A DNA stretch of 64,000 nucleotides from Ketobacter sp963922875 (GTDB taxonomy: Bacteria > Pseudomonadota > Gammaproteobacteria > Pseudomonadales > Ketobacteraceae): NCBI GenBank assembly GCA_963922875.1, contig CAWUJH010000006.1, forward strand, positions 186,001 to 250,000, in the 5' to 3' direction. This document shows, one piece after another, positions 17,483 to 26,427 of this stretch (positions are counted from its first letter, which is position 1; every line of letters starts with the position of its first letter). The notes beneath the pieces were generated by a model, which saw nothing but the letters and a program-made list of their open reading frames with translations, ran no database searches and was not told the origin of the DNA. The position numbers were made by a program, and so were the translations under genes.

Positions 17483-17902
17483 ATGCCTAAATCCGATGCA
17501 ATGTTCTCACTCACCATAAACCCACGTTTCTGCGATACCGATGCCATGGGGCATATTAACAACACCGTATTACCTGTGTGGTTTTTGGAAGGGCGTGAGT
17601 CTGTTTTGCGTATATTCAACCCCAGTTTATCCACTGAAGAAGTGAGTCTGGTGCTGGCTAAAATCGAGATTGAATACTTGGAGGAGCTGTTTTTTGGTAG
17701 GCCGGTAGAAATTAGAACCTATGTTTTAAGAATCGGCACGTCCTCAATTTTAGTAGGCCAGGAAGCATGGCAAGAAGACGGCCTCTGTGCCACAGGAACC
17801 GCTACCATGGTTAACTTCGATAAGCATTCTCGTAAGTCTGTTCCTATTCCGGTTGATATCAAAAAACAGTTAGGGCAACATGTTTTAGAAGCCGACTTAT
17901 AG
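17483..17902 (+). CDS. Acyl-CoA thioesterase, hotdog fold (4HBT family), 139 aa
   Basis: The N-terminal motif RFCDTDAMGHINN has the catalytic Asp and the D-x-x-G-H-x-N pattern of the 4-hydroxybenzoyl-CoA thioesterase group, and the length is that of a single hotdog domain. It would hydrolyse a fatty or aromatic acyl-CoA in the cytoplasm. It stands alone between thiD, which runs in the opposite direction, and the patatin gene. The substrate is not deducible. Confidence 0.85.
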   Translation: MPKSDAMFSLTINPRFCDTDAMGHINNTVLPVWFLEGRESVLRIFNPSLSTEEVSLVLAKIEIEYLEELFFGRPVEIRTYVLRIGTSSILVGQEAWQEDGLCATGTATMVNFDKHSRKSVPIPVDIKKQLGQHVLEADL

Positions 17903-18133
17903 GATTATATGGTTTTTTTGCCATGGTGTATAATTAAGTAATACAGTTACAAATCATCGCAAATATTGTCGGAATTGTTTACTTCTCAGCCGTGACAGAT
18001 ATGACAATTGGTGATAAAAAAGGAGTCTAATAGATGGTGAAGAATAAAATAATTAACAATATATAATGTATACCTAGTACTCAGAAGTGCCTAGGTTGCG
18101 AATTGATCGCATAGTTGTTTAGGGGTGCGTACT

Positions 18134-19603
18134 ATGAAGCGAGCGTTAAAAGCCTGTTTGGAGGCGATGGATCACGCTGAAGATTATCAAAGTTGGTCCG
18201 ATGCAGCGAAGGAATACGATCATCTTTCGGGTATAGAAGAGTGGCGTGAAGAAGACGCATCGCCGCACTACGATTACAAAATGATTCGCCTGCGGTTTAA
18301 TGAATTACGAACCGCCCGCCAACGCGGCGATGTTAACCAGCTGGTTTTTTATATCAATGAAGGTTTGCACGGTAATCTTGGCCGCATTGCTAACCCTGCG
18401 CTTTACAGCCAATGTTATTTTGGCACCAAAAATCTCATTAACAATTATCTCGATGAAGTCAGTACCTGCCTGCGGTGGATTTGCGAAAATGAATTCCCGA
18501 ATTTTACTTTGGTGGAGAAATTAGAATTTTTTGAACGCACCCATCAATCCTTTGGCGAGTCAGCCCTTATGCTGAGTGGCGGGGCTGCGCTGGGAATGTT
18601 TCATCTGGGTGTATTAAAGGCCACCTGGGATGCCCATCTACTACCCAGCATCATTTCTGGCTCCAGCGCCGGGTCAATCATGGCCTCTGTGGTTGCGACC
18701 CATACGGATGAAGAACTTAAGGAAATGCTCAATCCGGAATATATATTTGCCGAGGCTTTTCGTATGGTGGGCTGGCGTGGCACCTTGCGGGGCAAGGGTT
18801 TGCTGGATCCCGCGCAATTGGAGTTGTGCCTGGAAAGAAACGTTCAGGACTACACTTTCGAAGAGGCCTATCGGCGCACCGGACGGCGGGTCAACATCTC
18901 CGTATCACCGGCAGATCCGCAGCAGGATTCTCGACTGCTGAATGCGGTAACGTCACCACACGTGTTAATTCGTAAGGCGTCACTGGCTTCTTGTGCAATT
19001 CCTTATGTTTATCCACCGGTTATGCTATGGGCAAAAAACATTAACGGCGAAAAAGTACCGTATATTCCTTCCAGACAGTGGGTGGATGGTTCCATTAAAA
19101 ACGATTTGCCCGTGCAGCGACTGGCGAGGATCTATGGCGTTAACCACTCGATTGTGAGTCAAACAAACCCCCATGTACTGCCTTTCCTGTCCAGGGCGGC
19201 ACCCACAAAAAAGACCTTCCGTACTTATATGAAGGAAATGGTGTTAAGCAATGCCCGTAATAACGTAGGACAATTGCTTGATTATACAAAGAGCCAGATG
19301 GGCAATCGTGGTTTGGCATTGTTGGTGGATAAGGCTCATTCCATTGTTTCTCAGCGTTACCAAGGTGATATTAATATAGTGCCACCTCGCCAGCCAATGA
19401 GCTTGTTTAAGGTGTTATCCAATGCCTCGCCGGAGGATGTAGCGCGTTATATCCGTATCGGGGAAACCTCCACCTGGCCTAAAATTGAGATGATAAGAAA
19501 TTCTACGATGATCAGTCGTACTATTAATGAGTGCTTGAGCAAGCTGAAAGTGGAAGAAGAGCGCGAGTTGGTAGAATTCTCTAAAAATCAAGCAGCAAGC
19601 TGA
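18134..19603 (+). CDS. Patatin-like phospholipase with N-terminal DUF3336 domain, 489 aa
   Basis: Residues 1-140 are the helical DUF3336 domain found in front of patatins in proteobacteria and in yeast Tgl lipases. Residues 145-340 are the patatin domain, with an oxyanion hole (SGGAALG), nucleophile Ser178 in GSSAG and the dyad Asp318 in VDGS. It should be a membrane-associated lipid acyl hydrolase. The ATG at 18134 is preferred because AGGGG sits eight bases upstream; the GTG at 18125 has no spaced ribosome site. Upstream, TGCGA-N5-TCGCA at 18097-18111 is a short dyad that might be an operator. Confidence 0.9.
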   Translation: MKRALKACLEAMDHAEDYQSWSDAAKEYDHLSGIEEWREEDASPHYDYKMIRLRFNELRTARQRGDVNQLVFYINEGLHGNLGRIANPALYSQCYFGTKNLINNYLDEVSTCLRWICENEFPNFTLVEKLEFFERTHQSFGESALMLSGGAALGMFHLGVLKATWDAHLLPSIISGSSAGSIMASVVATHTDEELKEMLNPEYIFAEAFRMVGWRGTLRGKGLLDPAQLELCLERNVQDYTFEEAYRRTGRRVNISVSPADPQQDSRLLNAVTSPHVLIRKASLASCAIPYVYPPVMLWAKNINGEKVPYIPSRQWVDGSIKNDLPVQRLARIYGVNHSIVSQTNPHVLPFLSRAAPTKKTFRTYMKEMVLSNARNNVGQLLDYTKSQMGNRGLALLVDKAHSIVSQRYQGDINIVPPRQPMSLFKVLSNASPEDVARYIRIGETSTWPKIEMIRNSTMISRTINECLSKLKVEEERELVEFSKNQAAS

Positions 19604-19616
19604 TTAAGCCCCTTTG

Positions 19617-19673
19617 ATTGGCCTTATTGTATGAATCTCTATTATCTATTAATGGAGACCTAATAAGGCCAAT
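19617..19673. repeat. 12-bp perfect inverted repeat between convergent genes
   Basis: ATTGGCCTTATT (19617-19628) and AATAAGGCCAAT (19662-19673) are exact reverse complements separated by 33 bases. The element lies between the patatin stop and the last codons of the DUF4282-like gene. It may be a bidirectional transcription barrier, although the long loop and low GC content make this uncertain. Confidence 0.5.
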
Positions 19674-20145
19674 TATGATTCTTTCTGCGCTTTTCTTTTT
19701 CGGCTGTTGTGGTTGTTTCGTTTTTGTTGCCTGCCGTTCCCCAGAAGGGTATCCGTTTGGTGAGATCCCGCATAGATTCAACACTTTGGGAAATGCCGGA
19801 AAATCGCTCAGTTATTATACGAATTTCATCCATGTTTTCCGCCACTCGAAATACCACAATGTAGAACTCCATCATTGCCCGAGTTATGGTGGCCACTGTG
19901 ATAAAACCGATAGGAGCGGCGATAAACAAATAAAATAATCCCCGCCACCAAGAACTAACAAAAGCTTCGATGGTTAAATATAAGGCCGCTATTAATGTTG
20001 ATGCCAAAATAACGCCATACAGTACAGGAAACATTTGTACGGTAATAAAGCGAGAGAAAGAAAAATCGAACAGCGTTGTAAAATAGCCCCTGGCGGTGTT
20101 GCTTGCGTGCTTAATGGACTTTTTGTCTTCAGGCGAATCCGGCAT
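19660..20145 (-). CDS. DUF4282-like inner-membrane protein, 161 aa
   Basis: A phenylalanine-rich segment (GYFTTLFDFSFSRFITV) precedes two hydrophobic helices (about residues 42-62 and 70-90), followed by a helical stretch with a conserved-looking RAMMEFYIVVFRVAENMDEI. This layout is that of the DUF4282 family of small bacterial membrane proteins with unknown function. The C-terminus is basic and low in complexity. It stands alone and converges with the patatin gene. Confidence 0.7.
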   Translation of the reverse strand: MPDSPEDKKSIKHASNTARGYFTTLFDFSFSRFITVQMFPVLYGVILASTLIAALYLTIEAFVSSWWRGLFYLFIAAPIGFITVATITRAMMEFYIVVFRVAENMDEIRIITERFSGISQSVESMRDLTKRIPFWGTAGNKNETTTTAEKEKRRKNHNWPY

Positions 20146-20253
20146 ACAGAGTACTCAACATCTGGGTGATGGAATATTCTAAACAAGGAGCAGGAATCAA
20201 GATAGTCTTGATTCAATCGCTGTGAAGTAATCCACTAAATCACTAAGTTGAAA

Positions 20254-20658
20254 CTAATCCACAATAAAGCTGGTAAATAGAATATCTTCTACAGCGCTCG
20301 GTTCCCCTTCCGATTCCAGCGCTGAAACAATCTCTTGTAAGGCATCCTGTTTGAGCTGTAGCTTTCCTTCAGAAGAATTCAATGCCTCTTCGTTCTGACG
20401 GCTGAATAACATAACTAAGTTATGGCGAATGAATGGACCATGGCGATCTACAGCGTCAGCTGTTGGTTGCCCCTTAACCTTTAAAGTGACATCGGCCTTA
20501 AGATAGCCAATTTTTCTCGCTTCGTAATTGGTGACAAAGGCAGGCTTTAATTCTACGTAAACCACAGAGTCTTGCGCTTCTTGCGGAACTTCATCTTCAG
20601 CCCAGCCGGGCAGGGGAATCAGAAACAGACAACAAGTCATGAGCGCGAGTTTTTTCAT
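20254..20658 (-). CDS. Exported FliL-domain protein, 134 aa
   Basis: Residues 1-20 are a cleavable signal peptide (PGWA/ED). The rest matches the FliL fold: a beta stretch VVYVELKPAFVTNY, the V-T-L-K-V central strand, and a C-terminal helix-strand ending VEDILFTSFIVD. Flagellar FliL is normally a one-helix membrane protein of the basal body. Here the anchor is replaced by a signal peptide and no flagellar gene is near, so it is probably a FliL paralogue released into the periplasm. Role unknown. Confidence 0.78.
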   Translation of the reverse strand: MKKLALMTCCLFLIPLPGWAEDEVPQEAQDSVVYVELKPAFVTNYEARKIGYLKADVTLKVKGQPTADAVDRHGPFIRHNLVMLFSRQNEEALNSSEGKLQLKQDALQEIVSALESEGEPSAVEDILFTSFIVD

Positions 20659-20786
20659 GGCGGAAATTTTCCAACTGAGTTTTCAATTACAGTAAAATAT
20701 AGCCATAGATTTGAAAAAATCATCCACAGTTCACCGCCAGAATGAAAATTTGTGCGCTATGTGGGAAATTAAGGCCAGGTGAAGTC

Positions 20787-21452
20787 ATGCAGTTTACAGT
20801 GCTTTATTTAAATACCAATGTGCTAGCGTTTTCTTCCGGGCTAATGCTGCTGATGCTGATGTTAGCGTTTTGGCGGGCGCCGTGGGGCGCATTGCTTCAC
20901 AGCAGTGTTCGTCAACATGCCTTACTGGGGTCTCTGGTGTTGCTGAGTTTAATCTGGTCGTTTCGATTTGAGGTGTTGCCTGGACTTTATTTTCATCCCT
21001 TTCTGACAGTGGCTTTGACCTTAGTGTTTGGCGTTCCCCTCAGTCTGATTACTGGAGCAGTGGCGGCGATATTGGTGGCTTTGGTGGGCAAAGGCCAGTG
21101 GATGGCACTGCCCTTAGACTGGCTGTTCACCGTGGTGGTGCCCACTGGATTAAGTTTCGTCTTACTTTGGCTGTTGGCTAAACTGCCTACCCGCAATCTG
21201 TTTGTATACATCCTGGGATTAGGCTTTTTCGGCGCTCTTTTGGTCACGGGAATAAATTGCCTGCTGTTATTGGCGTTTTTTTATTGCTGTCAACCAGAGG
21301 GGGCATTTCAGGATTTGTGGGAAAATATCGCCTTTACCATTCCATTGATCTATTCCGAAGGGTTTATCAACGGGGTGTTAGTGACCTCCATTACCGTCTA
21401 TGCCCCCGATTTGGTTAAAACTTTCGATGATCAACGATTTCTAAAATCTTGA
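20787..21452 (+). CDS. Energy-coupling-factor permease-like (CbiM/COG3235) membrane protein, 221 aa
   Basis: Five to seven hydrophobic segments cover the whole protein. Conserved-looking patches, such as YFHPFLTVALTLVFG and the C-terminal YSEGFINGVLVT, fit the CbiM/NikM-like S-component family (COG3235). That would make it a candidate membrane part of a vitamin or metal uptake system, but no ATPase or T component is nearby. I start at the ATG of 20787 because AGGTGA precedes it; the frame could extend to 20742 without a ribosome site. Confidence 0.7.
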   Translation: MQFTVLYLNTNVLAFSSGLMLLMLMLAFWRAPWGALLHSSVRQHALLGSLVLLSLIWSFRFEVLPGLYFHPFLTVALTLVFGVPLSLITGAVAAILVALVGKGQWMALPLDWLFTVVVPTGLSFVLLWLLAKLPTRNLFVYILGLGFFGALLVTGINCLLLLAFFYCCQPEGAFQDLWENIAFTIPLIYSEGFINGVLVTSITVYAPDLVKTFDDQRFLKS

Positions 21453-21525
21453 ACCAGTTGTCATATTTTCGATATCTAATAGTGGTTTAATAGAGACTCA
21501 AGTTTGCAGGTTTTGGGTAGCCGCC

Positions 21526-21702
21526 ATGAGTGATAATGATCAAAGTGTGTATATGCGCTCAATTTATACACGATTAAAGCACGGTGATGAGCGCGGCATG
21601 GGCCGTGCGCTGTTCGGTTTGGCTTCTGAAGCGCCCACCAGCCTTGTGGTTATTGTCGGTGTCTGGTTGGCGCTTTATAGCTTTTATCAGTGGCTACTTT
21701 AA
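21526..21702 (+). CDS. Small single-pass membrane protein, 58 aa
   Basis: This short frame encodes a charged N-terminal half (residues 1-35, many Arg, Lys and Asp) and one hydrophobic helix (about 36-54, rich in V, L and aromatic residues) ending at a Leu-Leu C-terminus. It lies between the ECF-permease-like gene and the DUF7352-like gene, all on the plus strand. No strong Shine-Dalgarno was seen, but codon use and composition resemble a real protein. Function unknown. Confidence 0.55.
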   Translation: MSDNDQSVYMRSIYTRLKHGDERGMGRALFGLASEAPTSLVVIVGVWLALYSFYQWLL

Positions 21703-21814
21703 AAAACTAATTCCCGAAAAAAGCAATTCCCATAATTGAGTTGACCTGTGTCTTGGTATTCGCAATGATTATACGTTAACGTTCATAGAATTTCGTAACG
21801 ATTGAGAGCATTGC

Positions 21815-22093
21815 ATGAGAACCATTCACAAGTTTGAAGTGCCGGTGACCAAAGAAACTCAAGTCATCGACCTGCCAGAAAATTCCACGATAGTGCACAT
21901 TGAGTACTTAATGTCTAAAAAGGCCGTGTACATGTGGGCAGAGGTTCCTGCTGATATGACGGTTCCCAAAACGCCCCGCAATTTCAGAGCATTTCTCACC
22001 GGCGACGGAATTCCTGATTCAGCCCGTTATTTGGGTAGTACGATCGATCAATACCTGCCTGAGGTTTACCACGTTTACGAGCTGGTGGATTAA
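21815..22093 (+). CDS. Small hypothetical protein, DUF7352-like, 92 aa
   Basis: A compact, probably all-beta protein beginning MRTIHKFEVPVTKETQVIDLP and containing an AYMWAEV-like strand (VYMWAEVP). I associate this N-terminal pattern with the DUF7352 family, small proteins found in bacteria and phages, though the recall is not certain. It ends 14 bases before the kinase gene and may be translated with it. Function unknown. Confidence 0.65.
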   Translation: MRTIHKFEVPVTKETQVIDLPENSTIVHIEYLMSKKAVYMWAEVPADMTVPKTPRNFRAFLTGDGIPDSARYLGSTIDQYLPEVYHVYELVD

Positions 22094-22107
22094 GACTTCT
22101 TCTGCCC

Positions 22108-23394
22108 ATGAATCATCCCCGATCTCTTGGAAAATATGAGCTGCAGGGCGTGCTCGGCCAAGGGGCTATGGGGGTGGTTTATAAAGGTTTCGATCCAAAT
22201 ATCGCCCGCTTTGTTGCCATAAAAACCATCCATACCAATTTACTGGAAACCTCCTTGGGTCAGGAGTTACTGGAACGTTTCCGTAATGAAGCACAGGCGG
22301 TAGGGCGTCTTAATCATCCTAATGTGGTTTCTATCTACGAATTTGATCAGGACCACGGTATTCCCTTTTTTGTGATGGAGTTTGTGGAGGGCAACGACCT
22401 AAAAACCTTGTTGCAGAATGGCAAAGTGTATTCGCCGGAGGAAGCATTACACATCCTGATTTCGGTATTAAGTGCATTAACCTACACCCATAAGCTGGGG
22501 ATTGTGCATCGAGATATTAAGCCAGCCAATGTATTTATTACCCACGAAGGACAGATCAAATTAGCCGACTTTGGCATCGCCCGGATTGATAGTTCCGAGA
22601 TTACCCAGATGGGTAATGTGGTGGGTACTCCTTCGTATATGTCCCCGGAACAATGCCGTGGTGAGGCCATCGATGCCCGCAGTGACTTGTTTTCAGCGAC
22701 CATCCTGCTTTATGAATTATTGGTCGGTGTAAAACCCTTTAGCGGCGATAACAGTCACGCCATTTTGCATAACATAGTCAATCAGGACCCCGAAAAGCCG
22801 AGTCTCAAAGTTGCCAGGCTTGGGCGCCGCTTTGACCCAATTATCAAGCGCGGTCTGGCTAAAAATCCGCCGGATCGTTTTCAGAGTGCTGCAGAGTACA
22901 AGCAGGCACTGCAGTTACTGAATGAGAAAACCGAAGGTAAACAACGCTGGGCCACCTGGGTGCCTATAAGCAGTATTGGTCTTATGGTGCTGGTACTGGC
23001 GGTTCTGTTAGGCTATTGGATGAAGGCTCAGACACAGGCTATAAACGCCAGTTCAGCCGTAGCAACCTCCACTTTGGATAGTACAGAAACCCAGGCGAAA
23101 ATCGAACGCCTGCTGAAGGTGGCTGACGCCCATTATCGCGTCGGGCGCTTAGTGTCTCCGCAAGGCAGCAATGCCTTTGAAGCCTATGAGCTGATCTTAC
23201 GGCTTGATCCCGGCAGCGTCGCCGCATTGGACGGTATAGCAAAAGTCAAAGACCGATTCTTTAAGCGTGCACAATTACTGTTGCTGGATGGTCGTAAAGA
23301 GGATGTGCGCCAGCACATACAGTTAGCGCAGCAGTTATTCCCCAACGACGATAGAATTCCGCAGCTAGACCAAAAACTGGCCGCGAGCGACTAG
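22108..23394 (+). CDS. Membrane Ser/Thr protein kinase (PknB/PpkA-like), 428 aa
   Basis: The kinase domain covers residues 10-270, with the Gly loop GQGAMG, ATP-binding Lys39 (VAIKT), catalytic HRDIKPAN (134-141), DFG (154-156) and the SPEQ activation-end motif. A transmembrane helix follows at about 283-303. The remaining 120 residues are periplasmic and TPR-like (RLLKVADAHYRVGRL and related helices). The same kind of C-terminal helix pair ends the convergent gene at 23391. With the phosphatase at 28164 and TagF at 27382 it resembles the PpkA-PppA-TagF post-translational switch of type VI secretion systems, but no secretion genes are present. Confidence 0.92.
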   Translation: MNHPRSLGKYELQGVLGQGAMGVVYKGFDPNIARFVAIKTIHTNLLETSLGQELLERFRNEAQAVGRLNHPNVVSIYEFDQDHGIPFFVMEFVEGNDLKTLLQNGKVYSPEEALHILISVLSALTYTHKLGIVHRDIKPANVFITHEGQIKLADFGIARIDSSEITQMGNVVGTPSYMSPEQCRGEAIDARSDLFSATILLYELLVGVKPFSGDNSHAILHNIVNQDPEKPSLKVARLGRRFDPIIKRGLAKNPPDRFQSAAEYKQALQLLNEKTEGKQRWATWVPISSIGLMVLVLAVLLGYWMKAQTQAINASSAVATSTLDSTETQAKIERLLKVADAHYRVGRLVSPQGSNAFEAYELILRLDPGSVAALDGIAKVKDRFFKRAQLLLLDGRKEDVRQHIQLAQQLFPNDDRIPQLDQKLAASD

Positions 23395-24323
23395 CTTTGA
23401 GCGGGCAACAGCTGATAAGCCGCATCCAGAAACTGCTGGGCTTGTTCCCATTCTCCATTCATCCGAGCTTGCTCTGCTTCTTGTAAATAGAGACTGCGTA
23501 AAAATTGGCGCGCTGATTGGGTTTCCGGCGCGGAGGGAAAGCGGGTATTCATTTTTTCTAAAAGATGGGCCGCCGTGGCTGAATTTTCTGCGGGCAACAG
23601 CGCACCAAGGTTGGCGCGGCGTTTGATTTCCTTGAGCCATTCCTGGTTATCAAGTTGTGGGTGAAATGACGTGGCTTCTGGCATCGTTGTGGTGGGTGGT
23701 TGATGCAGTGCAATGCTGGTTTGAGGCTGACGTGGTGGGGGTTGGCTTGGTGGGGTTTGGTCAGGTGTTTTGACTGGCGTTTGTGCAGCGGGGTCGACGA
23801 TGGCGGCAGCTGTCTGGGTGTTATAACGCGGCCATAGCATTATCGCTAGGATCACGGCCATTGTGGCGGTTAGCGCTGAGCTGCTAACGATCCATAATAG
23901 TGGTTTTTTTGTCTTAGGCACTAATGCGGGGCTGGAGTGTACGCCATAGTGAGGTTGCGACTGAGTGGCTTGAGCAGGGTTAATCCGGGTGGAGGCTAGT
24001 TCGGACGAGATGATACTTGCAGAGGATTGCCGGGTTTCCATTGAGTTTATCAAGGTAGCGGCAGTGTCTGATTCTATTACCCTGGAGGAGTGCCCAGTAA
24101 CTTTCTTTGTGTCCAGGGCTGCTTTGATGCTGCTGCGGAGAACAACAAAGTCGGTAATGGAAATAGGGCGTAGTGCCTGTGCTTCGTCAATCCAGGCGAG
24201 TGCTTGAGGATAGCCACAGTCGGAATCATTAATTTCTTGTGCCAGGTCACTGGCGATCTCATAGACCGTTTTTCGGCCGCCTCGCACGGCTTCGAAATGG
24301 TCTAGTAATAATAATTGACTCAT
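23391..24323 (-). CDS. Membrane protein with periplasmic TPR-like C-terminus, possible kinase partner, 310 aa
   Basis: Residues 1-140 are cytoplasmic and Ser/Thr-rich near their end. A transmembrane helix lies near 143-165, followed by a Pro/Thr/Gln-rich linker (about 170-215) and a helical C-terminal domain of about 90 residues (IKRRANLGALLP, LYLQEAEQARMNGEWEQAQQFL). That domain resembles the extracytoplasmic tail of the kinase at 22108. The two genes converge and share a CTAG tetramer: each reads its TAG stop from it. I do not recognise a named family. The Ser/Thr-rich cytoplasmic region could be a kinase substrate; that is inference. Confidence 0.75.
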   Translation of the reverse strand: MSQLLLLDHFEAVRGGRKTVYEIASDLAQEINDSDCGYPQALAWIDEAQALRPISITDFVVLRSSIKAALDTKKVTGHSSRVIESDTAATLINSMETRQSSASIISSELASTRINPAQATQSQPHYGVHSSPALVPKTKKPLLWIVSSSALTATMAVILAIMLWPRYNTQTAAAIVDPAAQTPVKTPDQTPPSQPPPRQPQTSIALHQPPTTTMPEATSFHPQLDNQEWLKEIKRRANLGALLPAENSATAAHLLEKMNTRFPSAPETQSARQFLRSLYLQEAEQARMNGEWEQAQQFLDAAYQLLPAQS

Positions 24324-24348
24324 TGGGGCTCTCCACTCAGGTTAGCGG

Positions 24349-26388
24349 TTAGCCTTGCAGGCTCTGAAAGAAAAATTCTCCGGCCTCGTGTCCTGCATGG
24401 CGTACCGGAGCATATTCTGGCACTTGAGGGTGCCTCAATGCCTGAGATTTGGATTGAACTCGGCGCAGCACCTGTTGATAAACAGTGTGCCCTTCAACCA
24501 AACCGTCGGTGGATTGCAAGGTTTCTATAAAAGCGCGGGCAAATACGGAATGTCCGTCACCGCCCCCGTCCATAACTGGGGCGATACCGCCAGAAGTCAA
24601 TACGGTTCGAGCGCGGGCTTGTACCATTGCTTCCACCCATTCTTGTTGCATGTCGCCGGGTATAGCTTCTACCATCCTGGGCATCGCTGCGACTGACAAG
24701 GTGCCAGCATAGCAAGAGTCCGCCACTACCATGATATGTTTGGCTTTGATGGTATTTAAAATATCCGATATGGCCGCATTGGATATCCAGTTGCGGGCGT
24801 TACCCTGCTCGGCATCTACGGGGAGCCAGTAGCCACTGTCACCATTGCTATCCATCTCGCCATGCCCTGCATAGTAAATTAATAGATTATCATTTTCATC
24901 GAGAGTTTCTCGTAACTCGTTGAGTGCGGCCAAAATTTCATAACGGGTGGCATTGCGTAAAATGGTTGTATTGAAACCAAATTTGCTGTTCAGCACGGTG
25001 GCGGTGCTGGTGACATCATTGATCGCTGTCTCCAGTACGGGATAATGCCGATAATTATTGTTGCCAATCACCAAGGCGTGGTAGTTGCCCAGTTGTAGCG
25101 CCGTTGGCGGGGCCAATAAGGAGTCTGGGGTGGCTTTCTGGGCAATGGTGGTTACAGCCGGTGAGTCCGATACCACACTGAAGTTCAGTGCAACGGTATT
25201 GTTTTGATGATCAATAGCTTCGAGTTTTATGTTCGTGCGTTTCTGGCTCAAGGGTACATTGACCCAAAACAAATTGTACTCATCAATACTCTGTTCAACG
25301 CCATTCACTTTAAAGGATTTCAACCCTGCGGGTGCTTGAATTTTCCCAATGATTTCTTTTTCTTTGATATTGGATGCCACAGGAATCGTGGGTAAGCCAC
25401 GCATTAGTGTCATGGGTGGATCAATAATCTCGATCACCGGCATACTGGAAGCATCCGCCATTTTGAGAGAGGACTGCTCCAGTGCGGCGTGCTGACTCTG
25501 AACTTCATTATGGCTTTTAGATAACTGAGCATTGGCATCCGCTAAGCGACGCTCCTGTTCGTTCACGGTCGCTTCGGCATTGACGAGGGCTTCCCGTAAC
25601 TGCGTGATTAAGGCTTGGCTTTGTTCATGAATCGCTTTTGATTCCTGGGTATAGAGCTCCAGGGCTAGCGCTTTTTCCTGGCTTTGGGCTGCGGCTAAGG
25701 CCTGTTTATTGCGGGCCAGGTTTTGCTGTGCTTGAGCCAGTTGGTTTTCTGCCTGAGCTAACTGGCGGGTTTTTTCAGTGACTTGATATTTCAGGTGCGC
25801 CAATTCTTGCTGATCTACGGCATTGATTTCTACCGTCGAGGCGTATAACAGATCGTCGTTTTCCAAACCTGCCGCCTGCCGGTAATAATTGAGCGCCTTG
25901 GCTTTATCCATGCTGACCCCTAACCCTTTTTCATAAAGGTTACCCAGATTGATCAGGGCTCGAGGAAAGCGTTGCTCACTGGCTTTGGAATACCAGATGG
26001 CCGCCATGGCAAAATCCGGTTCCAGCCCCAGGCCTTTTTCATAGATTTCACCCACGTAGGTTTGGGCTTCTGGATCACCGCTTTGCGCTACAGGTAACCA
26101 GATTTTCAGCGCTGTGGCGTAATCTGCACGGTCAAACGCTACGTATTCTCCACCCCTGATCTCGCAATCAACGGCGCTGGTTTTGATAGGGCGACGGGCA
26201 CTTAAATAAGTGCTTAGGCTGCCGAGTCGCTTTACTTGCCCCGGCAAAAGACAGTCGATGATTAGCAAATCGTCAGCACTTGCCGCCGTTACAAGGGCAC
26301 CATCACTGGGTGGTACCGAGGCACTGCAGCCTGTAAGCAGGGTGAGTATGAAGCTTATTATTGTGGTCGGTCGACTTAGAATCCCCAT
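24349..26388 (-). CDS. Lipoprotein with Sel1 repeats, coiled coil and C-terminal caspase-fold peptidase, 679 aa
   Basis: The ATG at 26388 is preceded by AAAGG; an in-frame TTG lies upstream. The signal peptide ends in a lipobox (LLTG/C21). Two Sel1-like repeats (about 82-175) and a Gln/Ala-rich coiled coil (190-310) follow, then a beta-rich Ig-like region (315-410) and a peptidase C14 domain (432-670) with catalytic His509 in YYAGHG and Cys559 in ADSCYAG. Both dyad residues are intact, so it may be an active caspase/metacaspase-like protease in the periplasm. It lies 25 bases from the gene at 23391 in the same direction, near the kinase/phosphatase/TagF genes. Confidence 0.9.
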   Translation of the reverse strand: MGILSRPTTIISFILTLLTGCSASVPPSDGALVTAASADDLLIIDCLLPGQVKRLGSLSTYLSARRPIKTSAVDCEIRGGEYVAFDRADYATALKIWLPVAQSGDPEAQTYVGEIYEKGLGLEPDFAMAAIWYSKASEQRFPRALINLGNLYEKGLGVSMDKAKALNYYRQAAGLENDDLLYASTVEINAVDQQELAHLKYQVTEKTRQLAQAENQLAQAQQNLARNKQALAAAQSQEKALALELYTQESKAIHEQSQALITQLREALVNAEATVNEQERRLADANAQLSKSHNEVQSQHAALEQSSLKMADASSMPVIEIIDPPMTLMRGLPTIPVASNIKEKEIIGKIQAPAGLKSFKVNGVEQSIDEYNLFWVNVPLSQKRTNIKLEAIDHQNNTVALNFSVVSDSPAVTTIAQKATPDSLLAPPTALQLGNYHALVIGNNNYRHYPVLETAINDVTSTATVLNSKFGFNTTILRNATRYEILAALNELRETLDENDNLLIYYAGHGEMDSNGDSGYWLPVDAEQGNARNWISNAAISDILNTIKAKHIMVVADSCYAGTLSVAAMPRMVEAIPGDMQQEWVEAMVQARARTVLTSGGIAPVMDGGGDGHSVFARAFIETLQSTDGLVEGHTVYQQVLRRVQSKSQALRHPQVPEYAPVRHAGHEAGEFFFQSLQG

Positions 26389-26427
26389 TGAGTAAACCTT
26401 TCCATAGAACAAATGGCATTGTAACTC

